Shown here: positions 16,805 to 26,135 of the stretch, piece after piece
Position numbering within the stretch: position 1 is the first letter of the stretch
Layout: the number at the start of each line of letters is the position of its first letter
Assembly: GCA_029688905.1 (NCBI GenBank)
Contig: JARULB010000003.1
Coordinates: 248,001-312,000, forward strand
Direction of reading: 5' to 3'
Length of the DNA stretch: 64,000 bases
Source of the DNA: Balneolales bacterium ANBcel1
Lineage (GTDB): Bacteria; Bacteroidota; Rhodothermia; Balneolales; Natronogracilivirgulaceae
Position numbers and translations under genes: made by a program
Notes under the pieces: generated by a model
What the model saw: the letters and a program-made list of their open reading frames with translations, nothing else
What the model was told of the DNA's origin: nothing
Databases searched by the model: none

Positions 16805-17833
16805 TCATCCGAATCGGCCGGTGATGTATTCTTCTGTTCGGGATTGCTTCGGATTGGTGAACAGGGTATTGGTTTCCCCGGCCTCCACCAGCTCCCCGAC
16901 ATAAAAAAACCCGGTCTGATCGGAAATCCGCGCCGCCTGCTGCATGTTATGGGTAACTATGACAATGGTAACCTGCTTTTTCAATGTGTGGATCAGCTCC
17001 TCAATCTTGCTTGTGGATTGCGGGTCAAGTGAGCTGGTAGGTTCATCCATCAACAAGACTTCCGGATCTACCGCGAGTGCCCGGGCGATTGAAAGCCGTT
17101 GCTGCTGGCCGCCCGACAGGCTGGAACCGGGACTCTTCAGCCGGTCTTTGACTTCATCAAACAAAGCGGCTTGTCTGAGTGCGCGTTCGCAGACTTCGTC
17201 CAGTAACTTCCTGTTCCTGATACCAACCAGTTTGAGTCCGGCCACCACATTATCATATATCGACATTGTCGGAAATGGAGTCGGTTTTTGGAACACCATA
17301 CCGATGCGACGGCGGATGAGCACGGGATTGACATCATCCCCATAGATATTTTTCCCATCCAGGAGAACCTCGCCGGTCACTTTCGCCGAGCGAGTGAGGT
17401 CGTGCATCCGGTTCAGAGCCCGCAAATAGGTGGTCTTCCCGCAACCGGAGGGGCCGATCAGGGCGGTGACCTGTTTATCCTTCAGTGAAAGTGATACATC
17501 CATGACTCCGACGACCGATCCGTATTTGACCGTCAAATTTCTGGCCTCCAATCGAGTCTTCCTTTCGGCTGAGCTGTCTGGGTTTTCTTTTAATGAGGTG
17601 TTTTGAGACACGGGTTTCCGGGTTATGTTTTCTGTATTGGGTTTACTGTCTGATATCTTCCGCACACTCAATCGGGGTGGCTCCTGGAGCTTGGTGTCCG
17701 GCTCCTTATGTAATTTGAATGCAGTAGTATCCGATGGTTCACACTCTGCTTTTCGTTGCTTTAACAGTCCGGGTGTGACCGGATGACAAAACGGCGTTGT
17801 TTCAGTTGCAGATAATGTATTTGATGTTTGCAT
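16805..17833 (-). CDS. pstB: Phosphate ABC transporter ATP-binding protein PstB with N-terminal extension
   Basis: The ATPase of the high-affinity phosphate importer. The core from about residue 94 to 342 is standard PstB: Walker [10 protein letters not shown] (127-135), the PstB-type [15 protein letters not shown], the signature [15 protein letters not shown], Walker B VLLMDEP and the switch His in IVTHNMQQA. The first 93 or so residues are an extra hydrophilic, low-complexity segment with no recognised fold; most PstB proteins are about 250-270 aa. No other Met lies before the core, so the extension is either real or translation begins at a non-ATG codon. It lies 49 bp after pstA. Confidence 0.93.
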   Translation of the reverse strand: MQTSNTLSATETTPFCHPVTPGLLKQRKAECEPSDTTAFKLHKEPDTKLQEPPRLSVRKISDSKPNTENITRKPVSQNTSLKENPDSSAERKTRLEARNLTVKYGSVVGVMDVSLSLKDKQVTALIGPSGCGKTTYLRALNRMHDLTRSAKVTGEVLLDGKNIYGDDVNPVLIRRRIGMVFQKPTPFPTMSIYDNVVAGLKLVGIRNRKLLDEVCERALRQAALFDEVKDRLKSPGSSLSGGQQQRLSIARALAVDPEVLLMDEPTSSLDPQSTSKIEELIHTLKKQVTIVIVTHNMQQAARISDQTGFFYVGELVEAGETNTLFTNPKQSRTEEYITGRFG

Positions 17834-17882
17834 ACAGAGTTTTACCGCTTCTTCTTTTTCCAGGTGTTGTTTCTGGTTTGAA

Positions 17883-18743
17883 CTATCCGCTTTTTTGTCT
17901 TGTGGCCAATCGTGCGGTAATAAAAGTGAACATCACAAATGCCAGAAGCACTATGGCGGCCGCCCAGCCCATGGTATGCCAGTGCGAGTACGGACTGATG
18001 GCCAGGCTGTAGAGCCGCTGGGGCAGGGTGTCGGCCGGACCCAGTATCATCCCCAGCCAATGATTCGGCAGATAGTTGTTGCCGAACGATGTAAACAGAA
18101 GAGGCGCGGCCTCCCCGGCGGCGCGGGCAAAGGCGATAAGTATTCCGGTTACCAATCCGGTTTTCGCAGCCGGCATAACGGTTGACAAAACCACACGCCA
18201 GCGCGGGAGTCCGATGGCCAGCCCGGCTTCCCGTATTGACCATGGAATGGACATCAGCGAGCTTTCCGTGGTACGCGCCACAATGGGAAGCATCACAAAG
18301 GAGAGCGCCACCCCTCCGGCCAGGCCGGAAAACGTACCCATCGGCTTGACAATCAGTACAAAGGCAAGCAGTCCCTTCAGGATGGCCGGCATGCCGTTCA
18401 GCGTGTCATTGAGAATGCGCAGAGGCGGATTCAGCTTGTGATCCGGGTATTCGGAAAGCATGATACCGGCTCCCATCCCGATGGGAACGGCGATCATCAA
18501 GGCCATGAAATCGACAACCATGGTACCGAGAATGGTGTGAACGAGTCCGGTGGGCCGTCCCTGCATCGCCCGCGACGGCGACCCGAGCTCCTGGGTAAAG
18601 AAATCCCAGTTCAGTGCCCCGATACCGTTTACGATTACGTGGACGATAATGATGACCAGCGGAAGCAACACCAGTATGGTGCTTACCACCAGCAGGACTT
18701 CCATGATCCGGTCACGAATATTTCGTTGCAACATCGTTCTCAT
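17883..18743 (-). CDS. pstA: Phosphate ABC transporter permease PstA
   Basis: A 286-aa inner-membrane permease with six predicted helices. The ABC permease coupling segment is visible as [35 protein letters not shown], with the EAA-like helix and Gly typical of the PstA/PstC pair. The late [16 protein letters not shown] segment is the PstA hallmark. Its ATG overlaps the pstC stop by 4 bp (ATGA), which indicates translational coupling. Confidence 0.94.
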   Translation of the reverse strand: MRTMLQRNIRDRIMEVLLVVSTILVLLPLVIIIVHVIVNGIGALNWDFFTQELGSPSRAMQGRPTGLVHTILGTMVVDFMALMIAVPIGMGAGIMLSEYPDHKLNPPLRILNDTLNGMPAILKGLLAFVLIVKPMGTFSGLAGGVALSFVMLPIVARTTESSLMSIPWSIREAGLAIGLPRWRVVLSTVMPAAKTGLVTGILIAFARAAGEAAPLLFTSFGNNYLPNHWLGMILGPADTLPQRLYSLAISPYSHWHTMGWAAAIVLLAFVMFTFITARLATRQKSG

Positions 18744-19744
18744 ACGACCTGCCCTCCTGTTATGGAATACTTCCGCGTCAGGTATGCCGCAAGCAGATTG
18801 ACTACCAAGGCGATGATAAACAGCGTAAATCCAATCGCCATCAGGCTGGAGAGGTGGAGCGATTCGACGGCTTCACGGAATTCGTTTACGATGACCGACG
18901 GCATGGTAGCACCGGCTCCCAGAATTGAAAAGGGGAGTGTGTTCTTGTTTCCGATGAGCATGGCAACCGCCATGGTTTCGCCGATTGCTCTGCCCAGCGA
19001 CAATATGGCGCCAGCCATGATTCCGCCGCGGGCATAGGGAATCACCGCCATTCGGATCACCTCCCAGCGTGTGGCACCGAGAGCCCGGCATGCCTCGCGT
19101 TGCTCGACCGGCACCGATCGGATGGCATCTTTGGTGAGGGCCGTTGTATAGGGAACGATCATTATGGCCAGCACCACTGTGGCGGTAGCCATTCCGTAAC
19201 CCATGGGATTACCGAGAAGGGGCAACAGGGCCGGGTGATTCATATCCGCCCATTCAAATACCGGCATGTAAACCGTTTCACGCAGCCACGGGGCCAGGAC
19301 AAAAATCCCCCAGATTCCAATCACAACACTTGGGATGGCGGCAATCAGCTGTACCAGGTTATCTATGATGCCGGAGAGCCAGCGCGGGGCGTATTCCGCT
19401 GAAAAAATGGCCACGGCTATGGCCGGGAAAAAGGAAAGCACCAGCGCCAGGGCACTTGTTACTATGGTTCCAAACAGAAACGGAAGAGCCCCGAAAGTCA
19501 GCCGGACCGCGGGGTCCCAGGTGGTACCAGTCACAAACTGAAAATAACCGAACTGCTGAAATGAGAGTCTACCCTCGCCATACAGCACAACTGCCATGGC
19601 TCCGGCAAGCAGCATAATCGAAATACCCAGAGCAACTACCACAGTGGAAAAAATACGGTCTCCAAGCCATCGGTATATGATCGAGGGCGGTTCTTTTAGC
19701 AACTGCCTGGTTTGTTGTGAAATTTCGGAATCCTTTGTCTTCAT
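18740..19744 (-). CDS. pstC: Phosphate ABC transporter permease PstC
   Basis: The second permease of the phosphate importer, 334 aa from the chosen ATG. A GTG 18 codons upstream is possible but less likely. It has six helices, the PstC segment LVQLIAAIPSVVIGIWGIFVLAP, the coupling helix TKDAIRSVPVEQREACRALGATRWEVI and the downstream GRAIGETMAVAMLIGN. The 40-residue cytoplasmic N-terminus is polar. It follows pstS, from which it is separated by a hairpin terminator, and is coupled to pstA. Confidence 0.94.
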   Translation of the reverse strand: MKTKDSEISQQTRQLLKEPPSIIYRWLGDRIFSTVVVALGISIMLLAGAMAVVLYGEGRLSFQQFGYFQFVTGTTWDPAVRLTFGALPFLFGTIVTSALALVLSFFPAIAVAIFSAEYAPRWLSGIIDNLVQLIAAIPSVVIGIWGIFVLAPWLRETVYMPVFEWADMNHPALLPLLGNPMGYGMATATVVLAIMIVPYTTALTKDAIRSVPVEQREACRALGATRWEVIRMAVIPYARGGIMAGAILSLGRAIGETMAVAMLIGNKNTLPFSILGAGATMPSVIVNEFREAVESLHLSSLMAIGFTLFIIALVVNLLAAYLTRKYSITGGQVV

Positions 19745-19789
19745 GTAATAATAGGTGAACTTGTTAAATGCGATCGGTAATGCCGTACG

Positions 19790-19836
19790 AAAAAACACCG
19801 TGACAGAGGGGCTTTCGTTTGCCCTCCGCCACGGTG
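19790..19836 (-). terminator. Intrinsic terminator between pstS and pstC
   Basis: On the minus strand the arms CACCGTG and CACGGTG, extended by a GGAGGGC/GCCCCTC-type pairing, enclose a short A-rich loop and are followed by TTTTTT. It starts about 15 bp after the pstS stop and ends before pstC. Such an internal terminator would make pstS mRNA more abundant than mRNA for the permease genes, as expected for a binding protein. Confidence 0.75.
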
Positions 19837-19849
19837 ATGGTTCACGCTG

Positions 19850-21004
19850 TCAGATCAGTTGTCTCTCTGCGAGTATCTGTTCTCCGATTAATTCACCACG
19901 CCATTTAATCTGGCGGATCATATTGATTGCACGTTCCAGTGCTGCCTCGGGTATTTCGGCATATCCAAGCGACTCCGCCAAATTCTGGCCATCGGTAACG
20001 CTCCAAACCAGAAACCGCACCAGTTCTTCCGCCTCATGGCGATTGCTGACGGCATTATTGGCGTCAAGGTTTTCATAGACCAGCATCCAGGCAAACCCGG
20101 CAATGGGATAGCCGTATTCGGCCGGGGTATTGGTGAACAGCACCCTGGTGTCCTCCGGCAGTTCAATATTGGCAGCCTCGGTTGTTGCCGCAAAACTCGG
20201 TTCGATCACATTGCCCGACGCGTTGATGACCGATCCAAAAGACATGTCGTTCAGCAGAGCGTATGAAAGGCTGTTATAGCCGATTGCACCGGGAGTGTTA
20301 ATTACGGCTCCGGCCACTCCTTCATTCCCATTTCCCCCGATGCCTGTTGGCCAGTTCACGCTGGTGGCATATCCTACCTGCTCACGCCACTCGTCGGATA
20401 CGCGGGAAAGGAAGCTGGTCCAGACATTGGTGGTCCCGGAACCGTCCGACCGGTGCACTACGGTAATGGGTGTGGAAGGCAGGTCTGTATTCGGGTTCAA
20501 TTCGGCAATTCCGGGATGATTCCAGCGAGTGATCTTCCCCATGAAAATTTCCACGAGGAGGTTTCCGTCAAACACCAGTGTCTCGGTCACACGAGGGAGG
20601 TTATAAGTGGGCACCACATCGGCCAGGGTGATCGGGATATTAAAAGCCCGTCCACCGGTCGCTTCCTCAATGTTGCGCATCACCTCATCGGAGAGAAACG
20701 CTTCCGACATGCCGAACATCACGGTTTGTTCCATGAATTGGCGAATGCCGCCTCCGGAGCCGATGGACTGGTAGTTGACGGTTATCCGGTTACTGGTGAG
20801 GTCACGGTAATCATCCGCCATAGCGGTAATCAACGGGGCCGGGAAAGTGGCTCCGGCTCCGAGAATATCAATTCTGGCACTGGATGCGGCTCCGCCGGTT
20901 CGGTCACCCCGCAGTTGTCCGGGAGTTTCACCACCTCCATTTCCACACGCGAAGGTCAGAAACAGAAGGCTCAATGCCGTCAGATAGAATTGTGAGAATT
21001 TCAT
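19850..21004 (-). CDS. pstS: Phosphate-binding protein PstS, probable lipoprotein
   Basis: A 384-aa periplasmic phosphate-binding protein. Residues 1-18 form a lipoprotein-like signal ending in LTFAC (a loose lipobox), followed by a Gly-rich linker. Phosphate-contacting motifs are GAGATFPAPLI near the N-terminus, QSIGSGGGI, and HRSDGSGTTNVWTSF in the middle. The ATG at 21004 is chosen because it opens the signal peptide; an upstream start at 21067 would add 21 polar residues. First gene of the pstS-pstC-pstA-pstB unit, with a candidate Pho box about 140 bp upstream. Confidence 0.94.
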   Translation of the reverse strand: MKFSQFYLTALSLLFLTFACGNGGGETPGQLRGDRTGGAASSARIDILGAGATFPAPLITAMADDYRDLTSNRITVNYQSIGSGGGIRQFMEQTVMFGMSEAFLSDEVMRNIEEATGGRAFNIPITLADVVPTYNLPRVTETLVFDGNLLVEIFMGKITRWNHPGIAELNPNTDLPSTPITVVHRSDGSGTTNVWTSFLSRVSDEWREQVGYATSVNWPTGIGGNGNEGVAGAVINTPGAIGYNSLSYALLNDMSFGSVINASGNVIEPSFAATTEAANIELPEDTRVLFTNTPAEYGYPIAGFAWMLVYENLDANNAVSNRHEAEELVRFLVWSVTDGQNLAESLGYAEIPEAALERAINMIRQIKWRGELIGEQILAERQLI

Positions 21005-21144
21005 AGGGTATGTTTTCTTTCCGTTACAGGAGTTGTTCCGATTGATTGTATCAGGCTTGGTCATCATGCAAAAAGGCAGATTCGCTTTGTTTCATCCTTA
21101 TAACCTGTGCTGAAAATGCAGGTATGCAAGTTTAGGAACCCCTC

Positions 21145-21182
21145 GTTACGGTTGTATTATGTCAGCGTTAAGGAATTGTTAC
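21145..21182 (-). promoter_or_regulatory. Candidate Pho box upstream of pstS, four 11-bp units
   Basis: Read on the minus strand, TAAC/TAAC/TAAT/TAAC units recur at exactly 11-bp intervals; on the plus strand GTTA, ATTA, GTTA, GTTA begin at 21145, 21156, 21167 and 21178. The distal pair reads GTAACAATTCCTTAAC, 15 of 16 identical to the element before phoB. PhoB binds 11-bp direct repeats in other bacteria. Confidence 0.65.
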
Positions 21183-21359
21183 GATTTACTACGCCGCATC
21201 TATTTTCACATCGGGAGAGGGATTGCAATCAATGCGGCTGCTCGTGAATCATATCGCCGGGAAGGGTTTCGCGTACGATTACTGCTGGTTTTCAATATTT
21301 CACGACATTACGCTGTGTTTACAATCTCTTTACCTGTATTTAACACCGGCATTGATGTG

Positions 21360-21404
21360 GGCCCGAAAATTTGCTTGTTTCGCAAGCTTCCGGGCCTTTT
21401 CTTT
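21360..21404 (+). terminator. Strong intrinsic terminator without an upstream gene
   Basis: The arms GGCCCGAA and TTCCGGGCC (one bulged C) enclose a second hairpin GCTTG/CAAGC with loop TTTCG, followed by TTTTCTTT. It is oriented to stop plus-strand transcription, yet the nearest upstream gene, pstS, runs the other way. It may end a small RNA starting near the Pho box. Confidence 0.6.
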
Positions 21405-21561
21405 GCATAGCTATACGCAACTTTCAATTATCTGTCAGGAACCGGGTCCTGTCGCTTCCCGCTCCGATCAACAATCAGATTCAAAGTGTGCGGTTTCCAG
21501 GAACCATGATCCGTAGTGCCCAGACCCATACCGTGCCAACACTACCCGTAACAAGCAGGTG

Positions 21562-22722
21562 ATGACCGAACCTGTCCATCGATGGATTTTTATCGTTTCA
21601 TGCAGCGCTATGCTGGTTTTCGGGATCGTCATGACGATCCTCGGCACCGTTTTGCCGTCGGTCATCGCAAGGTTTCAAATCAGCAATGCCGAGGCGGGCA
21701 CCCTTTTTGTATTTTTTAGTTCGGGGTTACTTGGCGGATCCCTGGTTTTTGGTCCCGTCGCCGACCGTTTTGGCTACAAATGGCTCCTGAGTTCAAGTTT
21801 GCTTTTGGCTGCCATGGGGCTCTTCGGAATTGCCTTTTCCCCAACCTATCCGGTACTTGGAACCGCACTGGTTATTTGCGGGTTTGCGGGGGCCGCCATC
21901 AACGGGGGAACCAACGCGCTGGTATCGGATATCAGCGAAGGCAAGCGGGGAGCACGACTGGCACTGCTGAGTGTTTTTTTTGGCATCGGGGCGTTTGGCG
22001 TTCCTCTCATTTTCGGATCCCTGCTTGACCGATTCCCCTTCGAGGGTTTGATCTCCGCCATCGCCGTGACCGTGCTTATACCGCTTGGCCTGATACTCTC
22101 ACTCCGGTTTCCCCCACCCAAACATGAACACGGTTTTCCCGTAGCCGAAGGCCTGGGACTACTGAAGGAGAAAACCCTGCTTCTCTTCGGACTCATTCTG
22201 GTGATTCAGGGCGGACTGGAGATGTCCATGGGTGGATGGTCGGCCGCCTATTTCACCGACATCCTGCAGGTCTCTTCCAGCCGGGCGGTTCTGTCTCTTT
22301 CATTGTTCTGGTTCGGCGTAACACTCATGCGGATGTTACTGAGCTTTCTCTTGCTCCGGTTTCCGGCAACGGCCATCATGTATGTCAGCTACCTGTGCGC
22401 ATTCACCGGATCCCTGGTACTGCTTTCGACTTCCTCGCCGGCCATCGCCCTTGCCGGGATTATACTGACCGGAGCCGGTCTTGCCGCAGCATTCCCGGTT
22501 GTACTCGCCTATGTCGGCGACTTGTACCGGCATCTTTCGGGTACCGCCTTCAGTATCATTCTGGTGATGGCCCTGGCGGGTAACATCACCATGCCCTTCC
22601 TGATCGGCCAGCTGTCGGAAGCGTTTGACCTGCGCATTGCCCTCATCCTTGTCCCGGTTGGAATCCTCCTTTGCCTGGCACTTTTCGGCATCAGTGAACG
22701 GCGGGTTAAAAGTGCACTTTGA
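21562..22722 (+). CDS. MFS transporter
   Basis: A 386-aa major facilitator with 12 hydrophobic helices. The loop 2-3 motif is present as GPVADRFGYKW, and the mirrored loop 8-9 region is weak. Helix 1 starts after a short polar N-terminus. A GWSAAYFTDIL segment opens the second half, as in sugar and drug carriers of the FucP-like group. The substrate cannot be told. The ATG at 21562 is preceded by AGGTG. An upstream hairpin terminator suggests it has its own promoter. Confidence 0.88.
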   Translation: MTEPVHRWIFIVSCSAMLVFGIVMTILGTVLPSVIARFQISNAEAGTLFVFFSSGLLGGSLVFGPVADRFGYKWLLSSSLLLAAMGLFGIAFSPTYPVLGTALVICGFAGAAINGGTNALVSDISEGKRGARLALLSVFFGIGAFGVPLIFGSLLDRFPFEGLISAIAVTVLIPLGLILSLRFPPPKHEHGFPVAEGLGLLKEKTLLLFGLILVIQGGLEMSMGGWSAAYFTDILQVSSSRAVLSLSLFWFGVTLMRMLLSFLLLRFPATAIMYVSYLCAFTGSLVLLSTSSPAIALAGIILTGAGLAAAFPVVLAYVGDLYRHLSGTAFSIILVMALAGNITMPFLIGQLSEAFDLRIALILVPVGILLCLALFGISERRVKSAL

Positions 22723-22759
22723 TTGCACACCGAAATCCGGAATCGGACTTCGACAACTC

Positions 22760-22796
22760 CGGCACCGAACTGCCGAATGCATCCCGGTTTTTTTTT
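22760..22796 (+). terminator. Possible intrinsic terminator after the MFS gene
   Basis: A short CGGCA/TGCCG stem is followed 12 bp later by CCCGG and then a run of nine T. Placement about 40 bp after the stop fits a terminator, but stem and T-run are not directly joined. Confidence 0.35.
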
Positions 22797-22929
22797 GTTT
22801 GGGAGATACCGGAGACAGTCACCCATCCACCCAACAAGATCGCTGGTTATGATGTAACCTCTTGATTATCAACACAGTTTTCTGAAGTCAGGTCATAGAC
22901 ACCATCCACTATTTCAAAAAAGGAGCACT

Positions 22930-24060
22930 ATGGTTACCGAAAAAACAATTAAACAGCTTATTGATAAAAACGGTGAACCGAAAATCACGATCACCCTGCC
23001 GACCCACAAAGTAGGATCCGATCGCCAGCAAAATCCCATACGTTTCAAAAACCTGCTTGCAAAAGCTGGTGAGGCTCTCACCGCCAAAGGGCTGAAGGAT
23101 CACAATGTCGACGACTTCCTGAAACCTGCGAAGGCGTTGCTTGGCGAGTCGCTGTACTGGTCGGAAATGGGACACGGAATGGCCATCTATATTACAGCCG
23201 ACCATTTCGAGGTTTTCAAACTGCCCTATGAAGCCGATGAAATGGTTTATATCCAGGATCATTTTCTGGTGACCCCGCTCCTGCCGATGGTCAGTACTGC
23301 CGGCAGCTTTGTCATTCTGGCCATCAGTCTGGAACGAACCCGGCTTCTGCGATGCACCCGCTCTGCGGTGGAAGACATCACGCCGGAGGATATTCCCGCC
23401 GCCATAAATGACTGGCTCGAAGAGAAGCCGGAACAGCAGATTCAGTTTCATACCGGAAGCAATGACGGAGACAGTGCCGTTTACTTCGGGCACGGCAATA
23501 CCGGAGAGGAGCACAAAGAGATTGTGGAAGAGTATCTGAAGGATGTGCACAAATCGGTGGCTCCGGTGATAAAAAAACTCCGGGATCCCCTCATACTTTC
23601 AGGCTTGCAGAAAAATGTCGGGTTGTATCGGAAAACAGAGCAGCATATTCGTAAGCTGGATCAGATCATTGATCACAACCCGGACGACCTTTCCGATGCC
23701 CAGTTGCGCGACAAAGGCTGGGAAATCATCCGGGAGCATTTCCTGAACAACCTGTACGACTCACTCGAGAAGTACCGCAACAGCGCGTCGGATCGGGTTT
23801 CGAACGACCCCTCCGAAATTATTCCTGCAGCTGTAATGGGTAAGGCCGGTGCCATTTTCATCGCGAAAAATGCCATCAAGTGGGGGAAGTACGACGAGGA
23901 AACTCATAAGGTGCTGTACCGGAACAAGCCCGGCGATGGCGATGTAGAGCTGATGAACTGGCTCTCCATCAAGGGACTGGAAACCGGCAGCAATGTATAT
24001 GTGCTTCCCAGGCAGGATATGCCCGTTTCGGCCGATGTTGCGGCACTGTTCCGCTATTAA
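22930..24060 (+). CDS. Bacterial archaeo-eukaryotic release factor-like (baeRF) family protein
   Basis: A 376-aa cytoplasmic protein with the features of the baeRF families. It has an N-terminal region starting KITITLPTHKVGSDRQQNPIRFKNLL, a central strand SFVILAISLERTRLLRCT, and a C-terminal eRF1/Pelota-like domain ending in a GSNVYVLPRQDMP strand. The SAVYFGHGN stretch resembles the loop region where eRF1 has its GGQ, but no GGQ is present. Family members are proposed to act on stalled ribosomes or in translation stress, without firm data. A clear AGGAG lies before the ATG. The gene is single, convergent with the Na/Pi carrier gene. Confidence 0.8.
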   Translation: MVTEKTIKQLIDKNGEPKITITLPTHKVGSDRQQNPIRFKNLLAKAGEALTAKGLKDHNVDDFLKPAKALLGESLYWSEMGHGMAIYITADHFEVFKLPYEADEMVYIQDHFLVTPLLPMVSTAGSFVILAISLERTRLLRCTRSAVEDITPEDIPAAINDWLEEKPEQQIQFHTGSNDGDSAVYFGHGNTGEEHKEIVEEYLKDVHKSVAPVIKKLRDPLILSGLQKNVGLYRKTEQHIRKLDQIIDHNPDDLSDAQLRDKGWEIIREHFLNNLYDSLEKYRNSASDRVSNDPSEIIPAAVMGKAGAIFIAKNAIKWGKYDEETHKVLYRNKPGDGDVELMNWLSIKGLETGSNVYVLPRQDMPVSADVAALFRY

Positions 24061-24190
24061 GCGGGGTTTTGGTACTCGCGGCCGCATGGCTGCCGTTTAA
24101 AAATCCCTGGCAGCGGAATGCAGCCGTCGGGTACTGTGCGGCTCTGTTCCATGGAGTAGCTGATTCTCAGACAACCGGGAAAAAACTGAG

Positions 24191-24216
24191 AAAAAAAATT
24201 ACGGCGTCCGGCGTAA
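24191..24216 (-). terminator. Possible terminator after the Na/Pi cotransporter gene
   Basis: On the minus strand a TTACG/CGTAA stem with an eight-base GC-rich loop is followed directly by TTTTTTTT, 16 bp after the stop codon. The stem is short but the U-tract is strong. Confidence 0.45.
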
Positions 24217-24231
24217 ACCGGGTGCCTTTTT

Positions 24232-25935
24232 TTATTTCAGGCCGGCGGCCGCTTCGTTCACGTTCAATACGTGATCTCCGATTTTTTCCAGGCGATTGAT
24301 GAAATCCAGGTAGTAGATTCCCGCTTTGACATCATAGTCACCATGCTCAAGGCGCACATAATGGGATTGGCGAAGCTCGTCGCGCAACGCGTCAATCTTG
24401 GCTTCCATCAGCTCGGCTTCTTTCATATCGACATCGCCGTAGTCGCCCGTAAGATTATCCCGCATGAGTCGCAGGGCATCCTGAAGCAGCTGCATCATAT
24501 CCTGAATCTCCTGGTTGGCGCTATCCGGCATTTTAATGCCTTCCGACAGCATCCTGTCGTAGGTTCGGGAGATCTGGTAGTAGAGGTCGGCGATACGTTC
24601 CAGGTCGTTGATCATGCGGAGCATACTTCGCACTCTCCGCGAGGAGGTCTTGGTCAAGTTATACTCCGAAAGGTTGGTCAGATACTGCGCCACTTCCAGC
24701 TCAATCCGGTCGGTGATCTCCTCCCGCTCCTTGATCTTGTCCAGGAACTTCTGATGTTTGTCCTCACTTTTGAAAAACAGGCCGTACGTGCTGAAGCTTA
24801 TCTTTTCGGTAACTTTTGCCAGCAGCTCGACCTCTTTGTACGCCTCGTCAATAGAAAGCTCGGCGGTGGGCATCAGGCCGCCGCTGATATATTTAAGCGT
24901 TTTCTGCTCATCCTCCCTGCCCCGCGACGGCTGTATCCAGGTAACGAGCCGGATCAGATAGGGCACAAACGCAAACAGCACCAGCACATTGACGACATTG
25001 AAAACCGTATGGAAGAGTGCGAGGCCCATGGTTGCATTAAGCCTGGCCTCCGGCGAATCGTCCAGTATCGACAGGTGGGCCGGGGTATAATTCAGTATGA
25101 TGTAATCAACAAAATTCAGGAAGTAGGGCAGCAACGCAAGCATCCACAACACCCCGATCACATTAAAAAACAGGTGGAACCGGGCGGCACGCTTGGCGTG
25201 CACGTTTCCGATGAGAGCGGCAATATTGGCGGTAATCGTTGTCCCGATGTTCTCACCCAGAATCATGGCCGCGGCAATGGGGAAGTTGATCCAGCCCTGA
25301 GCCAGCATGACCAGCGTTATGGTGGTTGCGGCACTGGAGGATTGGGTAACCAGGGTCAGAATGGTTCCGACGATGACAAAAATCAGTGTTGTGCCAAACC
25401 CGAAGTCGGTGAACCGGTCAAGGAATGATAGAATTTGGGGGTTTTCCTGGATATCGGGCACCGCATCCTTGATGAACTCCAGGCCGATGAACAGAATACC
25501 GAATCCGATCATGGCCTCGGCGACGTGTTTCAGCTTGGTATTACGGACAAATAAAAAGGGGAAGAAGATTCCGATCAGGCTGACGGCGATCGGGGTGATC
25601 TGAAACCTGAATCCGAACACCGATACCATCCACGCCGTTACGGTGGTTCCAATATTTGCCCCCATGATGACACCGGTCGACTCCAGGAAGGTCAGCAGCC
25701 CGGCATTGACAAAACTCACGACCATCACGGTGGTCGTGGTGGATGACTGGGTGATGGTTGTTGCGGTAAAACCGGTGGCGATGCCGGTAACGCGGTTGGT
25801 GGTCATTCCCTTCAGAATGCCGCGCAGTTTATTTCCGGCCACTTTCTGCAACCCGTCACTGAAAATTTTCATCCCGTAGATAAAAATACCCAGCGACCCG
25901 ATCAGCTGCAGAAAATCAAATAAGTTATAGGTCAT
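24232..25935 (-). CDS. Na/Pi cotransporter family protein with PhoU-like C-terminal domain
   Basis: A 567-aa protein for sodium-coupled phosphate transport. Two inverted-repeat membrane halves carry the family QSS motifs, ITQSSTTTTVMVV near residue 65 and VTQSSSAATTITLVML near residue 200, each followed by GANIGTT or GENIGTT. About ten helices reach to residue 350. The last 200 residues are helical and PhoU-like (RMINDLERIADLYYQISR, and LDFINRLEKIGDHVLNV), as in NptA/YjbB-type proteins. It is unlinked to the pst cluster, but its presence points to a second phosphate route. Direction (uptake or export) is not evident. Confidence 0.93.
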   Translation of the reverse strand: MTYNLFDFLQLIGSLGIFIYGMKIFSDGLQKVAGNKLRGILKGMTTNRVTGIATGFTATTITQSSTTTTVMVVSFVNAGLLTFLESTGVIMGANIGTTVTAWMVSVFGFRFQITPIAVSLIGIFFPFLFVRNTKLKHVAEAMIGFGILFIGLEFIKDAVPDIQENPQILSFLDRFTDFGFGTTLIFVIVGTILTLVTQSSSAATTITLVMLAQGWINFPIAAAMILGENIGTTITANIAALIGNVHAKRAARFHLFFNVIGVLWMLALLPYFLNFVDYIILNYTPAHLSILDDSPEARLNATMGLALFHTVFNVVNVLVLFAFVPYLIRLVTWIQPSRGREDEQKTLKYISGGLMPTAELSIDEAYKEVELLAKVTEKISFSTYGLFFKSEDKHQKFLDKIKEREEITDRIELEVAQYLTNLSEYNLTKTSSRRVRSMLRMINDLERIADLYYQISRTYDRMLSEGIKMPDSANQEIQDMMQLLQDALRLMRDNLTGDYGDVDMKEAELMEAKIDALRDELRQSHYVRLEHGDYDVKAGIYYLDFINRLEKIGDHVLNVNEAAAGLK

Positions 25936-26135
25936 ATGGCACTAATGAGGCGGTTCCCCATGTTCCGAAGTCCTGTATGCAATCTAATAATCTTTCCTGG
26001 CAATTGAGCTGTTATCGACAGTGCCAAAGTTATCATTAAATTGTGAAAAAAAATGGAAAGAAATTGCGACAATCGCAGGACGTCATCACACGAAGGAACC
26101 GCCTGGCCGGCAAGCGGAACCATCAACCGGCCATA

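Larger units (their letters stand above)
21005..21561. other. Intergenic region upstream of the pst genes and the MFS gene
   Basis: A 557-bp region with the candidate Pho box (21145-21182) driving pstS leftward. It also has a strong plus-strand terminator at 21360-21404 with no annotated gene before it, which suggests a small transcript. Open frames such as the one at 21159-21410 have no family-like composition. Confidence 0.5.
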
